Source: Diphasiastrum complanatum (Eukaryota; Streptophyta; Lycopodiopsida; Lycopodiales; Lycopodiaceae). Taken from it: a DNA stretch of 64,000 nucleotides. Within the stretch, counting starts at the first letter, position 1; each line of letters begins with the position of its first letter. Location of the stretch: positions 10,494,551 through 10,558,550 of the forward strand of contig CM055105.1 in the NCBI GenBank assembly GCA_029204225.1. Direction: 5' to 3'. The notes beneath the pieces are model-generated. The model saw only the letters and a program-made list of their open reading frames with translations, searched no databases and was not told the origin of the DNA. This document shows positions 47,201 through 57,951 of the stretch, in pieces. The position numbers and the translations under genes are program-made.

Positions 47201-47480
47201 ACATAAGCTTTAGTGTTCATAAGTTGAGCCAGGCTATGCAAAATCCTTCTATTTATCATTGGAAAATGGCCAAGAGAGTGCTTAGATATATATCTTCAAC
47301 TTTTGATTATGGTTTATTGTATAAAAGTGAAGATCTTTCTATTGTTGGTTATTCTGACCGGATTTTGCAAGTGATAGAGCAGATCAAAAATCTACAAGTG
47401 CTTATGTCATATATCTTGGAGGAAACTTGATATCTTGGCTTTTTAGCAAGATACTGTATCACTCTCATCATGTGAAGCTG
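44300..47480 (+). pseudogene. Broken copia gag-pol fragment
   Basis: Starts inside gag (GDYDNLVQSFAIKE region), with zinc knuckle CFFCGKKGHYASNC near 44620, protease WYIDSGASSNMC near 44800 (catalytic Asp kept), pre-integrase ELWHRRLGHPN near 45190, integrase pieces with RCDGGGEYISNKFH and NGVTKRKNKSL (the catalytic Glu region reads TKRKN, so E is lost), RT GCKWVFRVKYNQDG, DVSYAFSNGYLEEEIYMDQP and LIYVDDIILT, then RNase H ending near 47480. Stops and shifts are numerous. No LTRs are attached. Closest in the window to 27173-31098. Confidence 0.9.
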
Positions 47481-47499
47481 AATATAAGGCACTCACTAC

Positions 47500-47740
47500 A
47501 AGGTTTATTTCCATGTTTTGATGCTCCACCTAGTCAAAGCATGCATTGTGAATTTCTATGTGACATGTTGATCCTCTACATCACATTCAAAACCATTCCA
47601 AATCTTATAAATTATGCTAGAAAGTATAATCAGATCTTAGAAATGTTTATCAATGGATTTCAATTCATAAAGTTCCTGAAAAATCTTGTTCCAATAGGCT
47701 CAAACGACAAATCTATAACACATGATACTTTCACAAAGCA
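47500..47740. other. No feature recognised between copia fragment and satellite array
   Basis: About 240 bp, AT-rich, no coding or repeat match seen. Confidence 0.4.
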
Positions 47741-48740
47741 TAGACCCCATCTGCCGACAGATGGGGTCTAGAAGGCGAAGTGCAAGCATGGTATAAACCT
47801 ATATTATTTCTTGTTTAATTGTGTGAGGGGATAGTTGGCCCTTCAGCTCATCATTGGAAGCATACAAAAAAGGGCTTCATAGACCCCATCTATCGATAGA
47901 CGGGGTGTAGAAGACAACATGCAAGCATGGTATAAACCAACATTGTTTCTTGTTTAACTGAATGAGGGAATCGCTGGCCCTTCGGCCCAACACTAGCAGC
48001 ATACAGAAAAGGGAAGCCTAGACTCCATCTATCGGCAGATGGGGTCTAGACGGCAAAATGCAAACATGATATAAACCAATATTCTTTCTTGTTTAACAGT
48101 ATGAGGGGATTGCAAGCCCTTCAGCTCATCATTGGCAACATACCAAAAAGGGCTTCATAGATCCCATCTGCCAGCAGAGGGGGTGTAGAAGACAGCATGT
48201 AAGCATGGTATAAACCAACATTGTTTCTTGTTTAACTCTATGAGGGAATTGCTGGCCCCTCGGCCCATGCAGCATACAAAAAAGGGAAGCTTAAACCCAT
48301 CTACCGGGAGATAGGGTCTCGAGGCGAAATGCAAACATGATATAAACCAGTATTCTTTCTTGTTTAACTTTATGAGGGGATCGCTGGCCCTTCAGCTCAT
48401 CACTAGCAGCATACAGAAAAGGAGAGTATAGACCCCATCTGCCGGCAGATGGGGTCTAGAAGGCGACGTAAGTGTGTTTTTGTTGATGCACCTACACGAA
48501 AACACGATCAATGTCAAACAGCATGTCAGGAATGGCCGGATGGGGTCTATTGCAGCTATCTGACCTACACCCTTCATCACTGGCAGCATACAGAAATGGG
48601 CATCATAGACCCCATCTGCGAAATGCAAGCATGGTATAAACTCAGAACCACACTCTTTCTTGTTTAACTGTATGAGGGGATTGCTGGCAGCATACCTAAA
48701 AGGACACCATAGATCCCATCAGAAATTTTTTCTCTAAATT
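47741..48740. repeat. Tandem array of ~139-bp units, each with a 30-bp inverted repeat
   Basis: Inverted repeats start at 47741, 47880, 48019, 48158, 48292 and 48429, with spacings of 139, 139, 139, 134 and 137 bp; half-copies lie at 48606 and 48711. In the first and sixth copies the arms TAGACCCCATCTG and CAGATGGGGTCTA are perfectly complementary; the sixth has CCGG between them, making a perfect 30-bp palindrome. Others are decayed. The rest of each unit holds GCATGGTATAAACCA, TTTCTTGTTTAACT and AGCATACAGAAAAGG. Odd units share TTCAGCTCATCA and even units share TTCGGCCCA, pointing to a two-unit higher-order repeat. No protein is encoded. Confidence 0.9.
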
Positions 48741-49610
48741 CTGAGACGAAAAATAAAAGAAAAATGGCTTGGAAAAGTCGGCCTTGTTTGTTACAGTCAT
48801 GCGGTGACCCGGCTTCTCTCTCTCCGAGTACGCTTACTAAGCAACGTAGATTCAATCTCCTCCATCTCTCCACGACAACAGAACAAAAGCCCAGTCTCCC
48901 TATGCATGCTTCATACGAATTTCTTCTTTTGCATTCTCTTCCTCTTTTCCATAAAAAAGTTAGTTAGTTATAAACTAGATCTTCGTTTCTGTGTCCTCAG
49001 AGGCCACACACACTGACCAATATAAAGTTTGTAAGCTCTTGCTTTTGAGTTGTGTCCTCCTAAGTTTTCTTCTGCCTGCGCATAATGCATCTTCATTATC
49101 TCCATCTGCATATATTCAGCTAGAGTCCAGTTCATGAGCACTTCTAATTGAGATAGCGATGAGTTCTACAAAGAGCAGATGTATGAGCACATTGTGAAGA
49201 TGCATGGATAGCCTGCAATTTATAGAATAGTTCTGATTTCTTGTAAGATAATATAAAAGTACGGCAATGGGCTTGAAGAATAGAGTGAAGCAACCTCCGG
49301 CACTTAGCATTCACAGGAATTTGTACGAAACAAAGAAGCGGATTTTGATCATCACTTATACTTACTCTACCAAGCCCATCCACACAGATGAGCACAATTT
49401 CAGGTGGGTGGTACAGCAAATGACTGGATCCCGAACCACTCAGATGAGATGTGAGCAAACTAGTCTACTTTTGTTCGATGGGTGAGGACGCGCAAGACTT
49501 AGATGACGAGTTTGATCAGGAGATTCTTGTTGTCATATTAAATGAGCATGGTGAAGACTTGCTAAAACAACTCGCAAAATTTCCATCCATTCCATCCATC
49601 ATGGTTCCAT
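48741..49610. other. Low-repeat stretch, no gene defined
   Basis: Contains short frames on both strands without motifs. The forward segment at 49451-49610 (acidic, EDAQDLDDEFDQE) could be coding but has no supporting signal. No LTR or transposon match was seen, so this may be older or unique DNA. Confidence 0.35.
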
Positions 49611-49925
49611 TGTGTAGACTGCAACCCAACGGGGTTGGCTCAACTGGTTAGCTTGGCATCCAAAGTTTCTTTGGTCCCAGGTTCGAGCCTCCCCTTGGAA
49701 ACCAAGAAGCATTGTGTAGACTGCACCCAACGGAATTGGCTCAACTGGTTAGCTTGGCATCCAAAGTTTCTTTGGTCCCAGGTTCGAACCTCCCCTTGGA
49801 AACCAAGAAGCATTGTGTAGACTGCACCCAACGGGGTTGTCTTAGTTGGTTAGCTTGACATCCAAAGTTTCTTTGGTCTCAGGTTCGAGCCTTCCCTTGG
49901 AAACCAAGAAGCATTGTGTAGACTG
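49611..49925 (+). repeat. Three tandem ~101-bp tRNA-derived units
   Basis: Units start with TGTGTAGACTGC at 49611, 49713 and 49814, and a fourth partial start is at 49915. Each holds a pol III A-box-like TGGCTCAACTGG (49636, 49737; diverged in unit 3) and a B box GGTTCGAGCC or GGTTCGAACC (49680, 49781, 49882). Between them CCAAAGTTTCTTTGG can form a short hairpin in the anticodon-arm position. The T-arm stem and acceptor do not pair well, so these are tRNA-related (SINE-head-like), not functional tRNA genes. A 25-bp repeat (TGTAGACTGCAAATAAGC) follows. Confidence 0.75.
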
Positions 49926-50004
49926 CAAATAAGCACTCGTGTAGACTGCAAATAAGCACTCGTGGTAGGCCTTTGAAAGGAAGAGTTGAAAGCAGCCTTT
50001 TGTA

Positions 50005-50238
50005 ATGAAGATTGTTGTCAAGGAGAAAGGGATGTTTATTTTGAGCACTACATTGAGTGATGGTTCCCATGTTAACATAGCAGATGAGTTGAAAGATAAA
50101 TGGGATTCGAAATGGCTCCATGTAAATGAAGAATCTGAAAAGGAGTTATCCACCCACCACGAGCTGTCTGAGAGTTGTCCAATAGACTGTTTTTCGTGTG
50201 GGAAGGAAATCACAGAACATCAGCTTGGATGGAGGTGA
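50005..50238 (+). CDS. Exon-like open segment, gene not recognised
   Basis: An open segment KGMFILSTTLSDGSHVNIAD, then DKWDSKWLHVNEE and a Cys pair (SCPIDCFSCGK). It is not LTR-element related. It lies on the same strand as, and 40-220 bp before, the spliced segments at 50275-50685, so it may be an upstream exon. Its start codon is unsure; a stop follows LGWR at 50238. No family recognised. Confidence 0.3.
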   Translation: MKIVVKEKGMFILSTTLSDGSHVNIADELKDKWDSKWLHVNEESEKELSTHHELSESCPIDCFSCGKEITEHQLGWR

Positions 50239-50274
50239 TACAAGAAGAATATTGAAACAATTTGAGTAAGCACA

Positions 50275-50685
50275 TTAGGTTTATGGCTACTTTCATTGAG
50301 CCCATTCCGAAGTGTGAAATTCAATTGGTGGCAACCTTACAACATTTGAATCTGTAAGTTTCTTTGGTATAGGTTTTATAACTTATTTATTTTAGTTGGA
50401 TGTTGAATTTGATTCCGTGTGATTCTCAAAATATAAAAATAACATGCTCAAAATTATTTCAGGTTGAATGAAGATGCTATTGTAAAGACAAATTTAAAGG
50501 ACTATCTCTATAATGTCAAAACCATATGTGAGCGAGGGGAAATCATATTCAGTGAGAACTTGACTCTAGATGAGCATCGAAAGCTGGAAACATACAGAAA
50601 ATTGGAGTCCAAACATGGAATGAGGCCATGCTACCCACTCACGAGAGTCATCTTGGGAAGAATGATATACGCGGTGAGGAAGATT
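50275..50685 (+). CDS. Two exon-like segments of an unrecognised host-type gene
   Basis: Exon-like segment 1 (about 50275-50353) reads FMATFIEPIPKCEIQLVATL and ends at CT|GTAAGT. Segment 2 starts after the acceptor TTATTTCAG at 50462 and keeps the frame across the join (LNLLNEDAIVKTNL). It continues with NVKTICERGEIIFSENLTLD and SKHGMRPCYPLTRVILGRMI to a possible donor GCG|GTGAGG near 50675. Canonical splice signals with a preserved frame, plus a protein composition unlike the retroelements, argue for a real gene fragment. It may continue into 50770-50870 (CLELFIKNAIRCIQPLYKRD). Function not recognised. Confidence 0.45.
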
Positions 50686-50904
50686 ACATACCATGAAATC
50701 ATTAAAAATACATTTTTTGTATATACCACTTTTCTTACTCTAATATGTTTGTAATTTTTGTCTTTAAGATGTTTGGAATTGTTTATTAAAAATGCAATTC
50801 GCTGTATCCAGCCTTTGTACAAGAGGGATTACAAGGCTCGCATGTCAGAGTTATTTGGATTTGTTATCCATACATTTCTGTGTATGAGTTGCACACACAC
50901 ACAC

Positions 50905-51012
<108 letters not shown>

Positions 51013-51215
51013 ACAGATGCACATTGACACGAGCATATTTTGAGCTATTCTTTACTAGGACATGACACACATAACTAGAAATGAACACACACACACGCAC
51101 ACACACCCACAAATGCACATTGACACTAGCATATTTTGAACTATTCCTCACTAGGACATGACACACATAACTGGAAATGATTAACTATCTTCCTCACCAA
51201 GACATGACACACATA
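51013..51215 (+). repeat. Tandem repeat downstream of the microsatellite
   Basis: ATGCACATTGACACGAGCAT (51017) recurs at about 51114 with one change, each followed by ATATTTTGA, ACTAGGACATGACACACATAA and GAAATGA. A third partial copy starts near 51200. Period about 97 bp. Confidence 0.75.
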
Positions 51216-51634
51216 ATGAAAATGATACACTATCAATGTGTGTGGTTGGGTATGTGGATAAGAATCCTTACTTATTAAGTTTGGTGTATGCATAAAGTGT
51301 GCATGCCATCTGAATTTCTCAGAAATGTCACTACTTTTTTATGAATGGGTTTTATTGAAGTGAATAAGATAAACATTTCCTCTCTTGAGCCACCCAAAAA
51401 GCCCGTTTTGCATGCATTACGCACGTGAAAGGTTGTCTTTCTATGTCGTGAAGTCAAGGAAGCTTTTTTTGAGTTGTTCCTCCAACACACACTCTCTCTA
51501 GAATGGGACTGGTAAGTGGGGGATGGGGGTGTATTGGAAGTTTTGCAATAGTAGATTTGTGTCAAAAATAGGGGGAGCACGGCGACTGTAGCTCAAAAAC
51601 CAGCTCGCCGCTTGGACTTTTTGGCTCGTAGAAT
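51216..51634. other. No gene recognised
   Basis: Unique-looking sequence without clear coding potential on either strand. Confidence 0.35.
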
Positions 51635-51960
51635 GGTAAACCCCTAAAGTCTTTAGGCTTCATTCCTACACAACCACCTTGTAATTTTTATATAAGATTT
51701 GTGATTTTAACCATATTTGTAGATGACTCTCTGATTATAGAAAATTATCTTATGCTGATAAATGAGATGAAAAGTGAGATTTCTACAAACTATGAGATCA
51801 CATATCTACGAGAAGCGATGAAATGTCTTGGGCTACAAATAAAAAAAGACCGAATAAGAGGAGTCATGCATTTGAGTCAGTCAGAATACACCAAAAAGGT
51901 GCTGAAGTAGTACAGAATGAACGACTGCAAAGAAAAAGCTACCCCGATGATAGCCGAAGC
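51635..51960 (+). pseudogene. Copia RT fragment
   Basis: Reads LKSLGFIPTQP, then FVILTIFVDDSLIIENYLML (FVDD in place of YVDD), CLGLQIKKDR and HLSQSEYTKKVLK, then a stop and DCKEKATPM. Same family as the reverse remnant at 937-2090. Only the RT palm remains. Confidence 0.85.
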
Positions 51961-52010
51961 TAGATTGTCGAATGAGGACTTGTATAATCTCAGAGAAAAG
52001 GACTCATTAT

Positions 52011-52623
52011 GATTCACAAATTATCAATAAGAGTGATCCATAGCTTGGGATCTTGATCTATATCAAGACTAGCATCCAATTCTAGCTTCTACTTGACAAT
52101 TTCTATTGATCCAGGCAAGAACAATAAAAAAAAATGATCCAAAGGCTTCACACATGTGAAGTACTGCAGGTGTACGGCCTGATAACAAAAAATATGTTTA
52201 CTAAGGAAATACCAAGCATTCATCCACAAAGAATTAGCTTAAGAGAGTGAGAACACAATGATAACTCCCAAATCAATGTTTCTCAATATTAACCTCACAA
52301 TGGTTCCATCATGGATCAAGTACACAATCATCATAATCTCTCTCTAGGCTACTTCTAGCATGTGTGGGACAGCTCATTGTACTCATCCATATCCACTTTG
52401 GATAAGATCTATCTAATTTGCCACTTCATCCATTGGTGGTTAGTTTGACCTTCTAGATTCCTACAATGTAGGAGATAACTCCTACAATCTAAGAGTTTGA
52501 CATTTGACTCAAATCAAATATTACAAGTGTCATTTCACACATGTGGACAGGTCCTCACACGTGTGGATCCACATAGATACCAACAAATTGCTTTAACAAT
52601 GTGAAAATTACTAAAATCTAACA
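52011..52623 (-). repeat. Copia 3' LTR or solo LTR, reverse orientation
   Basis: Ends AAAATCTAACA at 52623, followed by CTCCGCCTCAATTTTTAC (reverse polypurine tract). Shares with the young copia LTRs the blocks GATCTTGATCT, TTCACACATGTGAAGTACTG and GTACGGCCTG, and has CACACGTGTG at 52556-52565. The left end (TGATTCACAAATTATC) is tentative. Confidence 0.6.
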
Positions 52624-52659
52624 CTCCGCCTCAATTTTTACATTGATACATCTATGGTA

Positions 52660-54058
52660 CATCTATCTACAACTCCTAAGGCTGATCTTAACTTGATAAA
52701 AGACCCAGCGCTTTTCAGCTCTGACATTAACATGGGCCTCGCCCTTCATGCTTACGCCACCTGGGACACGCCGAAGTCGCGTTTCCACTTTTTGTACCAG
52801 GGTACCACGTACAAGGTACGGATTAACGTGGACTCGATGGTCATTGTCGGCATTATGTCCGGTGATTGCCAGCCAATCTCTCATCATCAGGCAAAAGCCC
52901 TAATAAAGCCTTTCGTAACCCATACTGAACCTAGAATTCTGATCCAAACTAACAATGGGTACCTGATAGAGGCTATCATGGACCCAGTCATTCAGGCGGT
53001 CGCGCATCTGATGAATAACTTTTGGTTGTTTCAATATTTTGCAAGGACAAAATCCAGTCCAAGCTGCTTAGTCAAATTGTGGAGTCCTTCTTGAGATTCT
53101 TTGGCCTCATAGTAGTGCCATACGATTGGCATGCTTTATTCATCCACGAACTAACAATTTCCATCAAACCAAACGCTCGTGACAGTATCACAGTAGGCCC
53201 TCTGCTATGTAACTTCGCCTATGCATTCTCGAGACGAAAGTGCGCGGGTTCCGCCATTCCAACATCTTATCATCCATTGTGCCACACACTAACCTATACC
53301 CTCCACCCATAGCAACGATGTCTATCCAATCTGCAGTCACTGACATGACATCCAACAAAAGAATGCATGGCGTTGCCCCTTCCTCTTCATCTCCACCTTC
53401 TACCAGACGTCGCACCACCACCACCACACTGCTAAAAGTTCTTGTTTCTACCACCGCCACTTCCTCTTTTGTACAACCCTCTACCACTTTCGTTCCTATT
53501 TTATCTGTTCAACCTGCAACTGCTGCTTCTGTTTCCATTCTCATCTCCTCTTTAGATACTACTTCTACCTCTGATCCTTCTTCTACCACCCCTTCCATTA
53601 CCATCGCTTCTTCCATCCCCTCTGCTTCCACCACTGTCCCTCTCCAGTTCAATCTTGCTGATTCACAATTGTTTTCTGACACCCTGGCGTGGATGCAGGT
53701 CAAAACCTTTTCACTGCCACGCTAGGCCACCATCTTATCCTTTCGTCCTCCACACTACCCTACAGTTTCCCTCTGTTCCCTCCATTCTCTCTTTTGGACA
53801 AGCTGTCCCCATACATGTTTCCACTGCTAATCCTCTCACATCCCCCACTTCTCCGTCAGAGGCTGTCGAGGGCGACCGACTGTTGCCTGATTATGCATTT
53901 GTACAGACAGTTTTTATTTCATCGCCAGATCGTGTATATCCCATTGCACCTAATGACAAGAGATCATCGGAGCAACTCAAAGAGGATGATGACGATGATA
54001 TTGTACAGGTCGTCGGTGTCATTACATCACAAGCCCCTACCAGCGTAAACGTACCAGC
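52660..54058 (+). pseudogene. Extra-gene protein, copy C, N-terminal and middle parts
   Basis: Begins mid-protein: INMGLALHAYATWDTPKSRF, FLYQGTTYKVRI, SMVIVGIMSGD and IQTNNGYLIEAIMDPVIQ. After a frame shift at about 53030 come KDKIQSKLLSQIVES and YDWHALFIHELTISIKP; after another at 53230 VPHTNLYPP and a long Ser/Thr/Pro-rich linker (53340-53690); then an acidic segment with DRLLPDYAFVQTVF and EDDDDDIVQVVG. A young copia element splits it at 54058; coding resumes at 58651. The MASSSSEDF start is missing. This copy alone keeps the middle of the protein. Confidence 0.75.
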
Positions 54059-54740
54059 TGTAAAAATTACAGCAAATAAGGATCCTAAAACACTTGAAAT
54101 GATGAGGAAAACAATAGATCATGATTTCATAAGATTAGCACAAGTTGAACCATCAAAATCCATCAAAAACCTATGCTTGAACCTCACTAAATGGCCCAAA
54201 TCCTTGAAGAGGGCTTCACACGTGTGAAAGTACGGCCTCCCACAGTCTGAGTACTGTACACCAGACCTACATTCAATCCTATAATCATTAGTAATCACAA
54301 GTACTCAAACAATTATGAACATAGAGAGCAATTGCACCATTATGAGAGAAAAAACATGAAATTGCTTGATTGATTTTGGTGAGATATCATCACCTATATA
54401 TACATGATCCATCACGGTTTTGGGCAGGTATGAGTAGCCCTAAACCTATCCCTAATGCTAATTTTGGTGGATCTTTCATCCCTACCAAGTTAGGGTTGGA
54501 ATCTTGGAGATCCCTCAACAATGCAAAAATTACCAAAAATAGCTCCTATTTTTTCTCCCTTGTATCTAAGCATAATTTGGACTCATTCCAAAGGTTCTAA
54601 CACTTAGGTCTACTTGAGAACATCCTTATGAATGGAATCCTATGCTATTTGGCACGTGTGACAAGCCACATCATGACCATTTAACTATTTACAAGTCATA
54701 TGACCAAAACTAGTCAAGCTAGAATTGTGAATTTTTAACA
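54059..54740 (-). repeat. 3' LTR of the integrase-less copia element
   Basis: Plus-coordinate start TGTAAAAATTACAGC and end GAATTTTTAACA. Contains CACACGTGTG at 54217-54226 next to AAGTACGGCC. Confidence 0.95.
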
Positions 54741-54760
54741 CTCCTCCTCACTATCTAGCT
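54741..54760 (-). other. Polypurine tract
   Basis: The reverse strand reads AGATAGTGAGGAGGAG directly before the 3' LTR. Confidence 0.85.
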
Positions 54761-56170
54761 TGGTTCAATCATTGCTTTACTAATCACTCCAAGTGATGAT
54801 CTGAACTTCATAAAAGGTGTCCTTTGAAGTGGTTTAGTAAGTAGATCAGCTACACATTCATTGCTTGGAACATGCTCCAAAGCAATCTCCTTGGCTTGCA
54901 CCATTTCTCTCACAAAGTGATGGCATATCTCAATGTGCTTAGATCTTGCATGGAAGATTGGGTTAGATGCAAGGTGTTGGGCTGATATATTGTCATTGTA
55001 GATGATTGGTGCCTCCTCTGAATCCATGATCTTTAGTTCCACCAATAATCTCTTGATCCAAAGTACCTCCTTTGTAGTGGTTGTCAAAGCTTTGTACTCG
55101 GCCTCAGTTGAAGATAGAGATATAGTTTCTTGCTTTTTTGAAAGCCATGAAACCACACCTTCTCCTATGAAAGTTGAATAGGCACTTGTTGATTTCCTAT
55201 CCCTCTTGTCCCCTGCAAAATCTGAATCACTAAATGCATGAAGGTTAATCACATCTCCTCTATATAGAATCCCAAAATCCAATGTACCCGAGATGTATCT
55301 TAGAATCCTCTTAGCCTTTTTCCAATGGATATTCAATGGCTTTTGCATGGATTGGCTCAACCTACATACACTAAAGCTAAGATCTGGTCTAGTTATAGTG
55401 ATCCACATTAAGGAACCTATAAGTTGCCTAAACAAAGTGATGTCCATGAAGGATCTTTCATCATCTTCATTTGGCACTTTTACATCTTGCTCCATTGGTG
55501 TGTCAACACTTTTGCATACTTCCATCTTAAACTTCTTCAAAAGACTTTGAGCATAGTTTACTTGACTTATAAAGATAAAATCAGACCCTCTAAGTACTTC
55601 TATGCCTAAGATGAAGTGAAGACACCCTAGATCTACCATCTTGAACTCTAAGGATAGATCTATCTTGATTTTTTCAATACCATCAACACTATTTCCACTA
55701 ATGATGATGTCATCTACATAAATGAGTAAAAGTACAATACCAACATCATCAAACTTAATGTAAAGAGTAGGATCATATTCACTTTGAACAAAAGAAAGTG
55801 AAATAAGATAGCAATGTAGTCTTGAATTCCAAGATCTCGAGGCTTGCTTCAAGCCATAGATGCTTCTTTGGAGATGGCATACTTTGTTCTCCATTCCATG
55901 CTTGATGAACCCTTGTGGCTGCTCCATATAGATATGCTCTTCCAAAAAACCATTCAAGAAAGCATTAGAGACATCCATTTGACATAGAATCCATCCAAAA
56001 TGTGATGCAAGTGCAATGATTAGTCTTATTGTGACCATCTTGGCCACGGGTGCAAAAGTTTCCTTATAGTCTATCCCTCTCTCTTGAGCATAACCTTTTG
56101 CAACTAATATTGCTTTATGTTTGTTAACACTCCCATTTGCATTCAACTTAAGCTTTAAGACCCACTTGCA
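54755..56170 (-). CDS. RT-RNase H frame of the integrase-less copia element
   Basis: Open for over 460 codons. It begins, before the first ATG, with GCKWVLKLKL (RT fingers), then NANGSVNKHKAILVAKGYAQ, QMDVSNAFLNGFLEEHIYME (catalytic Asp), LLIYVDDIIISGN, RNase H with FSDSDFAGDKRDRKSTSAYS, LSSTEAEYKAL and IYNDNISAQHLAS, and the terminus CVADLLTKPLQ. RNase H is intact in its key residues. The frame is shifted by one base relative to gag-protease upstream, with a short overlap, so it can be made only by frameshift or re-initiation, if at all. The N-terminal RT segment is missing. Confidence 0.9.
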   Translation of the reverse strand, partial: CKWVLKLKLNANGSVNKHKAILVAKGYAQERGIDYKETFAPVAKMVTIRLIIALASHFGWILCQMDVSNAFLNGFLEEHIYMEQPQGFIKHGMENKVCHLQRSIYGLKQASRSWNSRLHCYLISLSFVQSEYDPTLYIKFDDVGIVLLLIYVDDIIISGNSVDGIEKIKIDLSLEFKMVDLGCLHFILGIEVLRGSDFIFISQVNYAQSLLKKFKMEVCKSVDTPMEQDVKVPNEDDERSFMDITLFRQLIGSLMWITITRPDLSFSVCRLSQSMQKPLNIHWKKAKRILRYISGTLDFGILYRGDVINLHAFSDSDFAGDKRDRKSTSAYSTFIGEGVVSWLSKKQETISLSSTEAEYKALTTTTKEVLWIKRLLVELKIMDSEEAPIIYNDNISAQHLASNPIFHARSKHIEICHHFVREMVQAKEIALEHVPSNECVADLLTKPLQRTPFMKFRSSLGVISKAMIEPS

Positions 56171-57152
56171 TCCTATCCCTTTTACTAGTCATGTGTGAAC
56201 TAGCACCCGAGTCAATCCACCAAGGATCTTCTCCTTTGAAGCTTGTTGAAGAAAATATGGACATCATGAGAGAGTCCTCATGTGAACTCTCCTCCTCCTC
56301 CTCTTTGCTCATGTTGGCTTGGCTTTGATCTTGCTTCCTCTTGAAGCATTCCGAGGCATAATGCCCCATCTTGCTACAATAGTAGCACTTCACCTTTGAT
56401 TTGTCCTTCTTGACTTTGGTGGTTGATGGAGATGCCTTTGGGGGTCCTTCTTGATCCTCAAGCTTTGTAGACTTCTTGAATGTTGATCCTTTGCCTTTGG
56501 ACTTGCCTTTGCCTTTGGTGAAGAGAGCTTGGTCATCTCCACCTTGGATGGAAAGCCTATCCATCCCCTCTTGCATTTGGCTCCTTCTTGATTCCTCGGC
56601 CATGAGCGTGCCTTGGAGTTCTTCAAGTATGGGTAGCTTACCCATAATTGCATATCCCTGAACCAAATTGTCAAATTCAAAGCTTAGTCCATTCAATATG
56701 AGTTGAACAAGCTCTTCATCCTTGATAGGGTCACCTATAAAGGCTAGCTCTTTGTTCAATTCCTTTACTCTTAGGACAAAAGTATGTGCACTCTCTCCTT
56801 TCTTTTGATAGCTTCTATAGATTTGATTCTTCAAAGCTAACATTCTAGTTTGGTTCTTGGATTCATAGACCTTTTGCAAAGTCTCCCAAGCATCTTGAGC
56901 TGAAGTGCAATCTCCTACATCTCTTAAGAGTTCATTTGCAACATTCATTTTTATGCAATGTAGTGCAACATTGCACCTCTTGATGTATTTGGCTTTTTCT
57001 TGAGGATGAATAGGTTCACCCTCCTTACCATTTACAATTTCCATCAGATCTTGCATGATCATGATAGATTCCATTCTAACTTTCCATATGGAATAGTTAG
57101 TTTTGTTGAGCCTTTCATTAGTATCCAAAAGATATGCATTTATAGATGCCAT
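56148..57152 (-). CDS. Gag plus truncated protease of the integrase-less copia element
   Basis: Intact frame of 334 codons starting MASINAYLLDTNERLNKTNY. Gag has the NYSIWKVRMESIM core and the zinc knuckle CYYCSKMGHYASEC near residue 254, then an acidic stretch. The protease motif WWIDSGASSHM follows. Twelve codons after it the sequence runs across a deletion junction (near 56170) and ends at TAA. Protease is therefore only its first dozen residues after the active site and cannot fold. Gag itself looks functional and could package the element's RNA. Confidence 0.92.
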   Translation of the reverse strand: MASINAYLLDTNERLNKTNYSIWKVRMESIMIMQDLMEIVNGKEGEPIHPQEKAKYIKRCNVALHCIKMNVANELLRDVGDCTSAQDAWETLQKVYESKNQTRMLALKNQIYRSYQKKGESAHTFVLRVKELNKELAFIGDPIKDEELVQLILNGLSFEFDNLVQGYAIMGKLPILEELQGTLMAEESRRSQMQEGMDRLSIQGGDDQALFTKGKGKSKGKGSTFKKSTKLEDQEGPPKASPSTTKVKKDKSKVKCYYCSKMGHYASECFKRKQDQSQANMSKEEEEESSHEDSLMMSIFSSTSFKGEDPWWIDSGASSHMTSKRDRMQVGLKA

Positions 57153-57951
57153 CTAGTCTCCTAATCAAGGACTTGACACAAATGAAGGTTACTTCTATTG
57201 ATTTGATTGAAGGTCTACCTTATCCCACTTCTTAGGGACCTGAAAAGATCAGTAATAGACTTCCTATAAAGATCTAAGAATGATCTCTAACAAAATCAAA
57301 TCATAGAATACTAGAAACAATGCACTTGCTTGATTGAAGTAGACAATACTAGTAAAATTGCTCCTCTTTCTATAAAGAACATTAAAGCTTCCAAATGATC
57401 TGATAAAGAGTGAATTTCAGCAACCTAATATACTTCCAAAATCACTTGTAAAAGATCTAAATGGAACTTAATGAGGATGCAACACAATCTACTATCCAAT
57501 CACAAGCAAAAAATGATCAAAAATGATGAAAAATTGATCTAATTTGGTGCATAAGTCAAGCAATGGTTGGACTGAACCTAAATCACTTTAGGAGGTGCCT
57601 ACTACACCTTAGAACAGCCTTGAAGAGTCCCCAAAACTCTGATATTCCCTCTCCTTGAATGCTAGAAAGCCTTCTCTATGAAATCACCTCCAAAACTCGC
57701 TTAGAAATCAATGCTTGGAGCAAGCAAAACTTGCTATCTTGGTAATGTGAATTGAATTCAACTTTGCCTCTGGTTTTAGAAACCTAAACACCTGCAAATG
57801 AAGTCACACAACACCAATCTCCAATGTATTTGACTCACTTTGAGTTCTAGAATCAATACTAGATGCTAAGATCCAATCTACACAAGATTTAGATCAAAAA
57901 TTGTGATAAAATTGAATGCAAACCAAGGATTTAGCTCATTTCAGCCTTTAG
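57153..57951 (-). other. Leader of the integrase-less copia element
   Basis: About 800 bp without coding support between the primer site and the gag start. Confidence 0.7.

Noticed and set aside
47741-48740. CRISPR-like array
   Set aside because: Whole 139-bp units are repeated with no unique spacers, and the context is a plant nuclear genome.
49611-49925. Functional tRNA genes
   Set aside because: A and B boxes are present but the acceptor and T-arm stems do not pair properly and no convincing anticodon loop is seen.
53509-53703. Reverse-strand frame rich in Glu, Met and Val
   Set aside because: Antisense shadow of the Ser/Thr-rich linker of the extra gene.
54370-54600. 76-codon frame found identically at 54370-54600 and 58275-58505
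   Set aside because: Both lie inside the two LTRs of the same element and are copies of LTR sequence, not a duplicated gene.
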